A stretch of DNA of 41,606 nt from Deltaproteobacteria bacterium (GCA_021777755.1 JAJYDE010000035.1:1-41606); one strand, 5' to 3'; shown: positions 1-8,151, counted from the first letter of the stretch. Notes: generated from the sequence alone by a model not told the origin. Translations and numbers: made by a program.

Positions 1-253
1 AACTCACACGCAATGGCCGCCTGGTTTTCGACTACTTGCGGATGACGAAAAATTCGTGCGGTGTTCTCAGTCTGTGAAGGAGAACAAATCAACCCTGCGC
101 GATTGCCCTGCCCGATTGCCCCCCCAAAAGTGTTCCTGTATAATTGATTTTTTGAAGGCAGAGAGTACGAAGGATCGAGCGTGGGGAGGTTCTTATTGCT
201 CCTCGCTTCCCGCTATCTGCTATTTGCTTCCTTCACGAAACGGAGGGCTATCG

Positions 254-1156
254 ATGGATGAGACCGGCGCGGGATGGTTGACCCGAATAATTGTCGATTT
301 CGTAGCGAACTCGTCTGAGAACTCTTTGCGGATGGAAACCGGCGAAAAGGCCTTCGACGAGGTCCTTGTGGGGTTTTCCTCCGGAAGCGATCCGCTCTAC
401 CAAACCTATAAGGAGGTGGTGGGGGAGGATCATTGGACCCCGCGGGAAGCCTTTTCGGTGAAATTTCCGGAGTCTCGCACAGAGCCCGAAGAGCTTGCGG
501 TTATCAGCTGGGTGCTTCCCCAGAGGGAGGCCACAAAGCAGGACAACCGAAAGGAAACATTTTATCCATCCAGGAGATGGGTGCAGGCGCGCTTCCCCGG
601 GGAGGAGTTCAACAACGCTCTTAGAAGACACGTCGTTGCCCGACTGGAGCTTCAAGGCATACAGGCGGTTGCGCCCCTGATACTTCCGGAATGGAAATGG
701 GTGAAATCGGAAAAATTTGTCTTCTCCTCCTACTGGTCCGAGCGCCACGCGGCCTATGCGGCGGGACTGGGGACCTTCGGCCTGTGTGACGGTCTTATTA
801 CCGCAAAGGGAAAAGCCCATCGAGCCGGCTCCGTTGTGGCAAAGCTAAGGGTCTCGCCTTCCCCCAGGCCCTACGAAGATCACCACGCCTATTGCCTCTT
901 TTTCTTCGACGGCTCATGCACCGGTTGCCGAAAGAGATGTCCGGTGGAGGCGATCACTGAAAAGGGCCACGACAAGGTCAAGTGTTGGGATCACGCGGGG
1001 GGGACCTGCGCCAAGTTCGTAAAGGAACATTACGGCTTCGACGGCTACGGGTGTGGACTCTGCCAGACGGGCGTACCCTGCGAATCGGGGATTCCACCCA
1101 AAATATTGAAAGCGATTGGACGGCTCCCGATGGTTGCACCGACCGGGAAAGTTTAG
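254..1156 (+). CDS. QueG/RdhA-related double [4Fe-4S] cluster protein
   Basis: A 300-residue soluble protein. The C-terminal third has two cysteine groups: CTGCRKRCP (CxxCxxxCP) near residue 220, and GCGLCQTGVPC near residue 270, with a further Cys in CWDH between them. This is the bis-[4Fe-4S] layout of epoxyqueuosine reductase and reductive dehalogenase-like proteins. The stretch around ERHAAYAAGLGTFG matches the conserved AGLG region that precedes the clusters in that family. Start chosen at ATG 254 because GGAGG lies at 242-246 just upstream; the frame stays open to the window edge but has no better start. The gene ends 20 bases before recD2, so the two are probably co-transcribed. True QueG also carries a DUF1730 domain that I cannot recognise here, so a different reductive role is possible. 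Substrate unknown. Confidence 0.72.
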   Translation: MDETGAGWLTRIIVDFVANSSENSLRMETGEKAFDEVLVGFSSGSDPLYQTYKEVVGEDHWTPREAFSVKFPESRTEPEELAVISWVLPQREATKQDNRKETFYPSRRWVQARFPGEEFNNALRRHVVARLELQGIQAVAPLILPEWKWVKSEKFVFSSYWSERHAAYAAGLGTFGLCDGLITAKGKAHRAGSVVAKLRVSPSPRPYEDHHAYCLFFFDGSCTGCRKRCPVEAITEKGHDKVKCWDHAGGTCAKFVKEHYGFDGYGCGLCQTGVPCESGIPPKILKAIGRLPMVAPTGKV

Positions 1157-1176
1157 AGAAAATCGACAGGATTTTC

Positions 1177-3366
1177 ATGCTCGCCGAGCTTCAGGGACAA
1201 ATCGAGAGGATCACCTTCTCCAACGAGGAAAACGGCTTCACCATAGCCAAGGTGAAAGTTCCGGGTCGCCAGGACCTTGTCTGCGTGGTCGGAAACCTCA
1301 TGGCCCCCGCTCCGGGCGAGATCCTGAGAATGCAGGGCGAATGGACCAGCCATCCCAAATTCGGCGAGCAGTTCAAGATCGCCTACTACAAATCGATGGT
1401 CCCGGCCACCGTCGCCGGGATTCAAAAATACCTGGGCTCGGGTCTTATCAAGGGGATCGGCCCTGTTATGGCCAAAAGGATCGTAAAAAAGTTCGGCGAA
1501 CAGACCCTCGAAGTCATAGAAGGCGAAGCGGAAAAGCTCTTCTCGGTTGAGGGCATCGGCGCCAAGCGCGTGCGGATGATACAAAAGGCCTGGGCCGATC
1601 AGAAAGAAATCCGCGATGTGATGATCTTTCTTCAAAGCCACGGGGTCGGTTCCGGATACGCAACGAAGATTTTCAAGCAGTACGGAAACGAAGCCATACG
1701 GGTTGTAACGGAAAATCCCTACAGGCTGGCGACCGACATTTTCGGGATCGGTTTTGTAACAGCCGACAGGATTGCCGAAAGACTGGGCTTTGCCAAGGAC
1801 TGCGAACTGAGGGCCGAGGCCGGTATTTTGTATGTCCTCCACGAACTCTCCGATGAGGGCCATGTCTACTACCCCTACGAACCGCTGACCGAGAAATGCA
1901 AAGAGGTCCTGGGCATCGATCGCGAGGTGATCGTAAAAGCCTTCGCAACCATTGCTTCAAACGAGCTGATCGTTATCGAAGATCTCAACGAGGAGCTGGA
2001 AAATTTTAAGGAAAACAATAAGGCAGTCTACCTTATAAAATTCCATATTTCGGAAACGAGCATCGCAAGACGCCTGGGAATTCTTCTCAATGGCCTGAAA
2101 TCGATCCGGTCCATAGATGCCGAAAAAGCGGTCGAATGGGTTCAGGAAAAACTCTCCATCACTCTTGCGGATAAGCAGGCCGAGGCGGTAAAAGCGGCCT
2201 GCGGCTCCAAGGTCATGGTGCTAACCGGCCGGCCGGGCACCGGAAAGACCACCATAATCAACTGCATCCTCAAGATTTACCAGGCGCTCGGCGTTAAAAT
2301 TCTTCTGGCCGCACCGACCGGAAGAGCCGCAAAACGGATGAGCGAAGCCACGGGCGGCGAGTCGAAGACCATCCACAGGCTGCTCGAATTCAGCCCCAAG
2401 ATGGCGGGCTTTCAGAAAAACGAGCAAAATCCCCTCGACTGCAATCTTTTGATCGTCGACGAGTTCTCCATGGTGGACTGCGTCTTGATGCACCATCTGC
2501 TCAAGGCCGTCCCCCCTCATGCCGCCCTCATCATGGTGGGCGATGTCAACCAGCTTCCTTCCGTGGGGGCCGGAAATGTCTTAAACGACATCATTTCTTC
2601 CCGAAGGGTCCCCGTTGTCGAGCTAAGCGAGATCTATCGCCAGGCCCGGCAGAGTTCGATCATCGTAAACGCCCACAAGATAAACAGCGGGATCGTTCCC
2701 TCCTTCAAGGCCTGCGATGGAGATTTGGACGATTTTTTCTTCATCCACAAGGAAGAACCCGAAGAGGTCGTGGAGATGATCCTTGAGTTGGTGACCCGCA
2801 GAATTCCGGATCGGTTCGGCTATGATCCCGTTGACGATATTCAGGTCCTTACCCCCATGCACCGAGGCGCGGTCGGAGCGGGAAACCTCAACTCCCGGCT
2901 CCAGGAGGCGTTAAATCCCTCGGCGGCCGGCGTAAACCGCTGGGGGCGCAGTTTTCGAGCGCGCGACAAGGTGATGCAGATCAAGAACAACTACGACAAG
3001 GAAGTTTTCAATGGCGACATAGGACGAATCACCGGAATCGACGAGGAAGCCCAGGAGCTGACGATCTCCTTCGACGGCCGGGAGGTGGACTATGACTTCG
3101 CCGACCTCGATGAGGTCGTACTTGCCTACGCGGTCTCCGTCCACAAGGCGCAAGGCTCGCAGTACCCGGTCGTGGTCATCCCCGTGCATACCCAGCACTA
3201 TATGCTCCTCGAGCGCAATTTGATCTACACGGGAATTACCCGGGGCCGAAAACTCGTCGTGCTGGTCGGAACCCCCAAGGCACTTGCAATAGCGGTGAAA
3301 AACAACAGGACTCTTAAACGCTACACGGGGCTCGCCGAGAGGCTTGCACCGGCAAGGAGGCGATGA
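1177..3366 (+). CDS. recD2: RecD2-type 5'-3' DNA helicase (RecD/TraA family)
   Basis: A 729-residue SF1B helicase, the usual size for RecD2, which works without RecBC in DNA repair and replication-fork processing. Residues 1-75 form the N-terminal OB-like region, followed by tandem helix-hairpin-helix motifs (GIGPVMAKRIVKKFG near 93, GIGAKRV near 126). Walker A is GRPGTGKTT at about 351-359, Walker B is LLIVDEFSMVD, and the C-terminal UvrD-like region carries VHKAQGSQYPVVVIPV and YTGITRGRK (motif VI). ATG 1177 was chosen: it gives the family-typical start MLAELQGQIERITF, while upstream starts run through the preceding gene. The ribosome site is weak (GACAGG). No RecB or RecC gene is visible nearby, as expected for RecD2. 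Confidence 0.93.
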   Translation: MLAELQGQIERITFSNEENGFTIAKVKVPGRQDLVCVVGNLMAPAPGEILRMQGEWTSHPKFGEQFKIAYYKSMVPATVAGIQKYLGSGLIKGIGPVMAKRIVKKFGEQTLEVIEGEAEKLFSVEGIGAKRVRMIQKAWADQKEIRDVMIFLQSHGVGSGYATKIFKQYGNEAIRVVTENPYRLATDIFGIGFVTADRIAERLGFAKDCELRAEAGILYVLHELSDEGHVYYPYEPLTEKCKEVLGIDREVIVKAFATIASNELIVIEDLNEELENFKENNKAVYLIKFHISETSIARRLGILLNGLKSIRSIDAEKAVEWVQEKLSITLADKQAEAVKAACGSKVMVLTGRPGTGKTTIINCILKIYQALGVKILLAAPTGRAAKRMSEATGGESKTIHRLLEFSPKMAGFQKNEQNPLDCNLLIVDEFSMVDCVLMHHLLKAVPPHAALIMVGDVNQLPSVGAGNVLNDIISSRRVPVVELSEIYRQARQSSIIVNAHKINSGIVPSFKACDGDLDDFFFIHKEEPEEVVEMILELVTRRIPDRFGYDPVDDIQVLTPMHRGAVGAGNLNSRLQEALNPSAAGVNRWGRSFRARDKVMQIKNNYDKEVFNGDIGRITGIDEEAQELTISFDGREVDYDFADLDEVVLAYAVSVHKAQGSQYPVVVIPVHTQHYMLLERNLIYTGITRGRKLVVLVGTPKALAIAVKNNRTLKRYTGLAERLAPARRR

Positions 3367-3394
3367 GGGCATTTCTTGAAAAAGACAGGCGGCT

Positions 3395-3712
3395 TCAACA
3401 GCCGGATATATTCACTGGTCTCCTGCCGGCTCCGCTGACATCTTCGGCATCAATTTTGACATGAGAGGATACTTCTTCCGGATGCTTTATTGATTCGACC
3501 GTCAGATCGATATCGAGGTCAGGCCAAAAGAGATGCTGTGGTTCCCCCGACGCAACATTGTGAATGGAGGATGGCGAGGCCGCTTCGAACCAAGGCAAAT
3601 CCCGAAACGGAAGTAAAAACTCCTCTTCGCCGATCAGCACCCCAAAACCGTGTTTTGAAATGTTGGTGACCTCAACTTCCGAAATGAGCGTCCCGAAATT
3701 TTTCGATTTCAT
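3395..3712 (-). CDS. DUF2442 domain protein
   Basis: A 105-residue protein. The stretch LLPFRDLPWF, then HLFWPDLDIDL and VESIKHPE matches the DUF2442 pattern (LPF-x-DFPWF ... L-x-WPDLDVDL-x-x-x-SI-x-x-PE). Start is ATG at 3712 on the minus strand; GAGGAG lies about 8 bases upstream, whereas a GTG start further upstream (3787) would add 25 unconserved residues. The family has no established enzymatic function and is often found in accessory DNA near toxin-antitoxin-like genes. Here it lies divergent to a VapBC pair. A short overlapping frame directly upstream is of doubtful status. Confidence 0.72.
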   Translation of the reverse strand: MKSKNFGTLISEVEVTNISKHGFGVLIGEEEFLLPFRDLPWFEAASPSSIHNVASGEPQHLFWPDLDIDLTVESIKHPEEVSSHVKIDAEDVSGAGRRPVNISGC

Positions 3713-3833
3713 CAACCTGCTCCTCGATAATCTTGTCGGGAAAGAGCACCCGGACCCGGAACTTGCCAGCCCGGGGCGAAACCTCACCGCATCGCTTCCA
3801 TTTCGGAGGTCTTGATTTCAACCATTACGATAA

Positions 3834-3852
3834 GTATAGTTCATGTGTATAC
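3834..3852. promoter_or_regulatory. Candidate operator upstream of vapBC (GTATA-N9-TATAC)
   Basis: Short inverted repeat GTATA/TATAC with a 9-base spacer, 27 bases before the antitoxin start. Antitoxins of this type usually autoregulate from such palindromes, so the position fits, but a 5-bp arm is weak evidence. Confidence 0.3.
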
Positions 3853-3879
3853 AAGAGGAGTAGAAGAAGGGGGTACCTC

Positions 3880-4119
3880 ATGGAAAGATCTTCCAGGAAG
3901 ATGAATTTCCTCATCGAGGAAACGATCTGCAGGGACCTGAGTGAAATAATTCCTCCCGGCAAGAGGAGTCACTTCGTCAACGAGGCTTTACGCAAGGAAC
4001 TGGAACATATCCGCAGGCAACTCGCAGTACGTAAGTTGATCGAGTCGTCGGCGGCGACAAAGAAGTTCTCCACGCGTGAGATGGTCGAGGAGTTGGCCGG
4101 AGACAGGAGCGGTCATTAG
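3880..4119 (+). CDS. VapB-like antitoxin
   Basis: A 79-residue acidic/basic protein immediately upstream of a PIN-domain toxin. It starts MERSSRKMNFLIEE, resembling an N-terminal DNA-binding strand and helix of ribbon-helix-helix type (KMNFLIEETICRDLSEII), followed by an alanine/glutamate/arginine-rich tail (LIESSAATKKF) that would wrap the toxin. ATG 3880 lies behind GAAGG in the preceding bases. The stop TAG directly abuts the toxin ATG, so translation is probably coupled. Function as antitoxin is inferred mainly from the partner and from size; the exact antitoxin fold family is uncertain. Confidence 0.68.
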   Translation: MERSSRKMNFLIEETICRDLSEIIPPGKRSHFVNEALRKELEHIRRQLAVRKLIESSAATKKFSTREMVEELAGDRSGH

Positions 4120-4536
4120 ATGGGGCGGCACGTGGTTGACGCATCGGTGATTCTCAAGTGGGTCCTCGGGGAGAAGCGGGAAGCCGAGTGGAACAAAGCA
4201 CTGGACCTGTTGAATGGCTGGGTGGAGGGACGCGTCGAGTTGCTGGCCCCAGATCTTTGGGTCTACGAGGTTGGAAACTTTCTTGGCAGGTGCCTGCCAG
4301 GGCAGGCGCGCGAAAAGATGGAGTTGCTCTTTAATCTCAAGTTTTCCAGCATCGCACTGACTGAAAACATGCTTCGCTTGTGCTTCCATTGGATGGCGGA
4401 AAATGGCGTAACCTTCTACGATGCCTCTTATCTGGCCGTGGCGGAGCAGACCAAAAGCATTTTGGTGACAGCGGACGAGAAGTTTGCGGAAAAGATGGGC
4501 CATCCGCAATCCATCCGTCTCCTGAAGGACCTTTGA
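4120..4536 (+). CDS. vapC: PIN-domain ribonuclease toxin, VapC family
   Basis: A 138-residue PIN domain, a Mg2+-dependent RNase of VapC type. The four acidic catalytic positions are visible: Asp7 (VVDASV), Glu50 (VYEVGN), Asp101 (TFYDASYLA) and Asp119 (VTADEKF). Length and motif spacing are normal, so the toxin looks intact. It begins at the base after the antitoxin stop codon and is convergent with the cupin gene 32 bases downstream. Likely target is tRNA or rRNA by family analogy; this cannot be told from sequence. Confidence 0.88.
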   Translation: MGRHVVDASVILKWVLGEKREAEWNKALDLLNGWVEGRVELLAPDLWVYEVGNFLGRCLPGQAREKMELLFNLKFSSIALTENMLRLCFHWMAENGVTFYDASYLAVAEQTKSILVTADEKFAEKMGHPQSIRLLKDL

Positions 4537-4568
4537 ACTCGCCTGTCCTGCCTGGACCCATGGAGTTC

Positions 4569-4997
4569 TCAGTGATGCGCCGCCTTTATTATCGTGAACG
4601 GCTTTCCCTTGACGCCCGCGTAGAAGACGATAATTTCGGCCGGCTCCTTACCCGGGTTGAAGCCATAATGCCAGGTGTTGACAACCTCGACGACGGGGTC
4701 CCCGGCCTTGAGGCGCAGCACCTTGCCTTCTTCCGTCCTGACGGTCAGCTCTCCTTTGAGAAGCACTCCGGCGTTGATGACCGGATGCTCATGGATTGGC
4801 AGCTCGCATCCGGGGGGAATGGTGATGCGCAGGATCGTGATCTGCGGCTGCCCGGCCGGATAGGCCGGCAGGAGCGCACCGTTCCAACTGGTCGTGGTCC
4901 TGACAAGCCGCACCGCCCTGCATCCGTGTGGTTGCGACCCCGGTGCGGCGGCGGGGAGCAGAAGTGTCAGAAACGCTGCGACAAGGATGTTTCTCAT
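4569..4997 (-). CDS. Secreted single-domain cupin protein
   Basis: A 142-residue protein with an N-terminal signal peptide (MRNILVAAFLTLLLPAAA, cleavage near residue 20), so it should act in the periplasm. The rest is one cupin barrel: motif 1 contains PIHEHP with the two metal-binding His plus the following GVLLKGELTV, and motif 2 contains AGDPVVEVVNTWHYG with the third His. It lies 161 bases downstream of the ion-channel gene on the same strand, a gap that allows but does not prove co-transcription. A small-ligand-binding or oxygenase role is possible; the substrate is unknown. Confidence 0.8.
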   Translation of the reverse strand: MRNILVAAFLTLLLPAAAPGSQPHGCRAVRLVRTTTSWNGALLPAYPAGQPQITILRITIPPGCELPIHEHPVINAGVLLKGELTVRTEEGKVLRLKAGDPVVEVVNTWHYGFNPGKEPAEIIVFYAGVKGKPFTIIKAAHH

Positions 4998-5158
4998 GAG
5001 CGAGTCCTCCGTTCCGGCAGGGCGGGAAAAAGACCGCCTGAAGATCGGCGATTGGTCGTTTTCGCCTTCATGTTCCTGAATCTTGTAGCGTCATTCTCCT
5101 TGCGGGCCCGAAAATATTTTTATCCGTCCGGAGCCGCCGAAAACACACTCATGGTTTG

Positions 5159-6202
5159 TCATCCCGCCCTGGCCGCCCTGATCACCATGTATCCATTTGT
5201 TCCGATAAATGTGATTGTCGCCAATGCCGCCGCCCGCAGGTCCATCTTCCGAAGCCGGCGCACGCTCACCCCCTTGGACAGCAAAACCCTGGCGAGCACT
5301 GCAAGGAATGCCGCGAACAGTATGTGGAGCAGGGTGACTATGTGCACTTTGTCGACCAGCGTCATCGTATCCCAAGTTCCCAGGGCGGAACTGGCCGCGC
5401 TCATGTTCATGACTGTTGCGAAAAGCGCTCCGGCCAGCAGGGTCATCCTCGAGTCCGAAAAGCCCTCACCTCCATCCATGTGGAGAAAGAAGCTCAGCAA
5501 GGTGAGCATGAATGAAATATAGGCTACCGCCGTCAGTTTGATATAGCTCATAATCTCCATTCGCCGAACTGTTATGCGGATTATGAGCCCGGCATACTTG
5601 CTGACCGAGCCCGACGACAAGGCCGGATCCCCGAAAGTCGACGAATGAACGACGGGATGGCTGATGATCTGAAAATCCGTGATTTTCCACCCGTCAAGCC
5701 GGAGCTCCTTGACATGGGTTGAATCCTTCGCGTCCGCTTCATATGTCAGGGCGCGGACGTCATCGACGCCTTCTTCAATGTGGATTTCGAGGTTGTGACT
5801 GTCGAAGGGAAAGTTCCGCAAATCCCAGTGATATCTGAATGTGCCGCATATTTTGCACTGCTCCCAACGCACGCCGCCTTTGACCTCCTCAGTGAAAAGG
5901 GAGGCGGAAGTTTTCTGCGCATTGGTGAATTCCATTGTTTGCAGAGGCTTTCGTTTGCTCCGCGGGGATGAATGGCTCCAGAGCCACATGTCGGCGCGGA
6001 AAGTGCGATTCGTGAAGTCGAAATCATGCAGGGCCATCAAATAGGCGCCGATAATGGAGTTCTCGGCCTTTTGCTTCGCAGCCGGCCCCGCTCCCGTGGC
6101 CCGACAGGCTGCGCCCCCTGAAAACAATGCAAGATAAATCACGATAACGGCTGAAATATTCAAATTTGCACGCCGATACCTCGCGGATCGCCCGGCTCTC
6201 AT
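5159..6202 (-). CDS. Prokaryotic pentameric ligand-gated ion channel (Cys-loop receptor family)
   Basis: A 347-residue protein with the pLGIC layout. Residues 1-40 look like a signal sequence. The extracellular beta domain (about 45-215) contains FRADMWLW near 68 and the family signature WDLRNFPFD at 126-134, the position of the Cys-loop region. Four membrane helices follow: M1 about 219-241, the pore-lining M2 about 250-272 (starting RMTLLAGALFATV), M3 about 282-308 and M4 about 321-341, with a short basic M3-M4 linker as in bacterial members. A Cys pair QCKICG lies at 116-119 before the signature. ATG 6202 was chosen because GAGGGGAG precedes it; a GTG at 6229 is the alternative. Ligand and ion selectivity cannot be read from sequence. 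Homologues include GLIC, ELIC and DeCLIC. Confidence 0.85.
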   Translation of the reverse strand: MRAGRSARYRRANLNISAVIVIYLALFSGGAACRATGAGPAAKQKAENSIIGAYLMALHDFDFTNRTFRADMWLWSHSSPRSKRKPLQTMEFTNAQKTSASLFTEEVKGGVRWEQCKICGTFRYHWDLRNFPFDSHNLEIHIEEGVDDVRALTYEADAKDSTHVKELRLDGWKITDFQIISHPVVHSSTFGDPALSSGSVSKYAGLIIRITVRRMEIMSYIKLTAVAYISFMLTLLSFFLHMDGGEGFSDSRMTLLAGALFATVMNMSAASSALGTWDTMTLVDKVHIVTLLHILFAAFLAVLARVLLSKGVSVRRLRKMDLRAAALATITFIGTNGYMVIRAARAG

Positions 6203-6338
6203 CTTCTCCCCTCTTCCCGATTCAATCACCTGGCTTTACGCCACCTCATCCGGTTCATTCTCCAATAATAGTCGGAAGGAACGGATGAATTCTTGAGGGG
6301 CTCCGAACCGTTTGAGCGACGATTTAAACGGAAAAACC

Positions 6339-6353
6339 GCCCGATCCGCGGGC
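6339..6353 (-). terminator. Weak hairpin plus T-run upstream of the channel gene
   Basis: Reading the minus strand, GCCCG and CGGGC pair around a 5-base loop and are followed by GGTTTTT. This is terminator-like but the stem is only 5 bp. It sits in the 280-base divergent region between the channel gene and mraZ; it might stop antisense transcripts or attenuate the channel gene. Confidence 0.25.
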
Positions 6354-6423
6354 TGAATCGACCGGTGAGCCCTGTTGAATGGGGGAGCAAGGAGGATTTT
6401 GAGTCTTCGGGCAAAAAAAACGC

Positions 6424-6452
6424 TTGACAAACGCAATAGGTGGGCCTACATG
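6424..6452 (+). promoter_or_regulatory. Sigma-70-like promoter of the dcw operon
   Basis: A perfect -35 TTGACA at 6424-6429 is followed after 17 bases by TACATG at 6447-6452 (4 of 6 matches to TATAAT). The predicted transcript would start near 6459, about 30 bases before the mraZ start and right at the first MraZ box. Confidence 0.68.
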
Positions 6453-6460
6453 CTGTCCAT

Positions 6461-6500
6461 GTGGAGAATTGTGGGAAAAAGGGGCAGGAAGTGGAACAGG
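6461..6500 (+). promoter_or_regulatory. MraZ-box array, four units at exact 10-bp spacing
   Basis: Units begin at 6461 (GTGGA), 6471 (GTGGG), 6481 (GGGGC) and 6491 (GTGGA), each separated by 5 bases. Established work on MraZ describes binding to direct TGGG-like repeats separated by about 5 bases upstream of mraZ. Here the array covers the predicted transcription start and the ribosome site, and the last unit contains the mraZ start codon, so bound MraZ could block both initiation and translation. A further TGGG occurs at 6441. Confidence 0.7.
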
Positions 6501-6958
6501 GTATCCTCGAATCACCCAAGTTTAGAGGTCGCTCAGCCGCCAAAATAGACGCCAAGGGGCGCCTGCGAATCCCCACAAAGTTCAGGGAAGTCTTGCAAAA
6601 GCATTATTCCGACGCTCTCTTTGTTTCCCGCATGGGGGACGCCCTAGTTGCTTATCCGCCCGAGAAGTGGAACGAGCTTGAAGCCAAGGCGGAGAATCTA
6701 TCCCAGGTTCATCCGGACCACCGCTCCTTTATAAGGCGGTTCATTTCGGGGGCGGAACTGTGCGAGTTCGATTCCCAGGGACGAATACTCATCCCGTCCA
6801 TGCTTCGTGAAGATGCCCGTCTGAACCAGGAGGTGGTCCTGGTGGGAATGCTAACCTGCTTCGAGATCTGGGACAAGACCGCTTATGAGGCCCAGGATGC
6901 GCAGGACAGGCAAAACGCGGCCAGGATAAATGAGAGTATGGCGAGCATCGGGATTTAG
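6491..6958 (+). CDS. mraZ: MraZ, transcriptional regulator of the dcw cluster
   Basis: A 155-residue protein with the two AbrB-like (SpoVT-AbrB) repeats of MraZ: DAKGRLRIPTKFREVL near 19-34 and DSQGRILIPSMLRE near 95-108. MraZ forms a ring that binds direct repeats in its own promoter and controls the operon. GTG 6491 was chosen: AGGGGCAGGAA precedes it, and earlier GTG codons (6440, 6461) fall in or before the predicted transcript start. Even so the N-terminus is about 9 residues longer than the usual MF-x-G start. It is the first gene of the operon; rsmH follows after one base. Confidence 0.93.
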   Translation: MEQGILESPKFRGRSAAKIDAKGRLRIPTKFREVLQKHYSDALFVSRMGDALVAYPPEKWNELEAKAENLSQVHPDHRSFIRRFISGAELCEFDSQGRILIPSMLREDARLNQEVVLVGMLTCFEIWDKTAYEAQDAQDRQNAARINESMASIGI

Positions 6959-6959
6959 C

Positions 6960-7913
6960 ATGGATAAAGATTCGGCGGTCCAACATATTCCCGTAATGCT
7001 CGAAGAGGTTGTCGAACTGCTCGGCTGCAAACCCGGAGGCATTTACGTCGACGGCACGCTCGGGGGGGGAGGATATACCAGGGCCATCCTGGAGGCGGGC
7101 GCATCGGTTGTGGTGGCAATGGACTGGGATGTCGAGGCCGTGGAGCGGGCCGGGAAGGCTTTGGGCGACTATGGCGAAAGACTCGTTTTGGAGAGGGCCG
7201 ACTTTGCCGATGTGGGCGGGGTGCTTTCAAAAAACGGGTTGGGCGAAGTTGACGGCGTGGTGGTCGATTTGGGGGTTTCGAGCTTTCAGATCGATGAAGC
7301 CCGGAGGGGCTTCAGCTTCACAAAGGAGGGGCCACTCGACATGCGTATGAACCGGCAATTGCCTCAAACGGCCGCGGACCTTGTGAACACGCTCCCGGAA
7401 GAAGAACTGGCGAACCTGATTTTCCGATACGGGGAGGAGAGGCGGTCGCGGAAGATAGCGCGCGCGGTCGTCGCGGCAAGAGCCAAAAAGCGCATCGACA
7501 ATACCCTGGAGCTGGCCGAACTGATAGCCTGGGCCGTCCCGCGGACTCGGGACACTTTGCGCATTCATCCGGCCACTCGCACTTTTCAAGCCCTGCGGAT
7601 AGCGGTCAACAGGGAACTGGAATCTCTGGAACGTTTCCTGCCCGAAGCCTTGGAGGTTCTAAGGCCCGGAGGGCGGCTGTGCGCGGTTTCATTTCATTCG
7701 CTGGAAGACAGGATCGTAAAGGGGGCGTTCAGGGAGTGGGCGCGGAGTTGTCGGTGCCCGCCCGAGCGGATTCTGTGCGAGTGTGAAGGCCGGCCCCTGG
7801 TGAGGCTGCTTACCAGGAAGGCCTTGCGCCCCGGGTCGGACGAGGTGGAAAGGAATCCCCGCGCGCGCAGCGCGAGATTGAGAGCCGTTCAGAAGTTGTC
7901 TCCGGTGCGGTAA
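6960..7913 (+). CDS. rsmH: 16S rRNA m4C1402 methyltransferase RsmH
   Basis: A 317-residue S-adenosylmethionine-dependent enzyme that N4-methylates C1402 in the 16S rRNA decoding centre. It begins with QHIPVMLEEVVELL and the SAM-binding DGTLGGGGYTRAIL, followed by VDLGVSSFQID and RRGFSF. The C-terminal signature ISFHSLEDR is present as VSFHSLEDRIVK. ATG 6960 lies one base after the mraZ stop, giving the canonical RsmH start; the ribosome site is weak, suggesting translational coupling. Also known as mraW. Position as second dcw gene is standard. Confidence 0.96.
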   Translation: MDKDSAVQHIPVMLEEVVELLGCKPGGIYVDGTLGGGGYTRAILEAGASVVVAMDWDVEAVERAGKALGDYGERLVLERADFADVGGVLSKNGLGEVDGVVVDLGVSSFQIDEARRGFSFTKEGPLDMRMNRQLPQTAADLVNTLPEEELANLIFRYGEERRSRKIARAVVAARAKKRIDNTLELAELIAWAVPRTRDTLRIHPATRTFQALRIAVNRELESLERFLPEALEVLRPGGRLCAVSFHSLEDRIVKGAFREWARSCRCPPERILCECEGRPLVRLLTRKALRPGSDEVERNPRARSARLRAVQKLSPVR

Positions 7914-7938
7914 ACCTCAAAATGCAAAGGCGTAAACC

Positions 7939-8151
7939 ATGAAGGCAGGTACCTCAAAGAAAAGGTTATCGAGAAACGGCTGCCCTTCGGCGCAATTTCT
8001 TCTCATGGGCGGCCTGACAAATTTTTGCGGACTCGAGGGATCGGTCGGGATGTCGAGGACCGGCATGGCGGGCGGCCCCGCGGGACGCGACCTTGAGCCG
8101 GACTTCTACAGCAGCGTTCCCGACCGGAGAAGATCGCAATGGGATATATGA
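7939..8151 (+). CDS. Small unrecognised reading frame between rsmH and ftsL
   Basis: A 70-residue frame that fills the 225-base gap between rsmH and ftsL and overlaps the ftsL start by 13 bases. AAAGG precedes ATG 7939 at fair spacing. I see no membrane helix, motif or family resemblance. It may be non-coding leader for ftsL. Included because the operon is otherwise tightly packed and this gap would be unusually long. Confidence 0.25.
   Translation: MKAGTSKKRLSRNGCPSAQFLLMGGLTNFCGLEGSVGMSRTGMAGGPAGRDLEPDFYSSVPDRRRSQWDI

Noticed and set aside
3713-3840. Short minus-strand frames upstream of the DUF2442 gene, one ending in a charged stretch with EEQVDEIEKF
   Set aside because: No good ribosome site or family match, and the frame overlaps the DUF2442 start; possibly a decayed gene but not supportable.
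4380-5522. Long plus-strand frame of 380 codons across the vapC end, the cupin and the channel gene
   Set aside because: It is antisense to two well-supported genes with signal peptides and domain motifs, and its translation has no recognisable feature.
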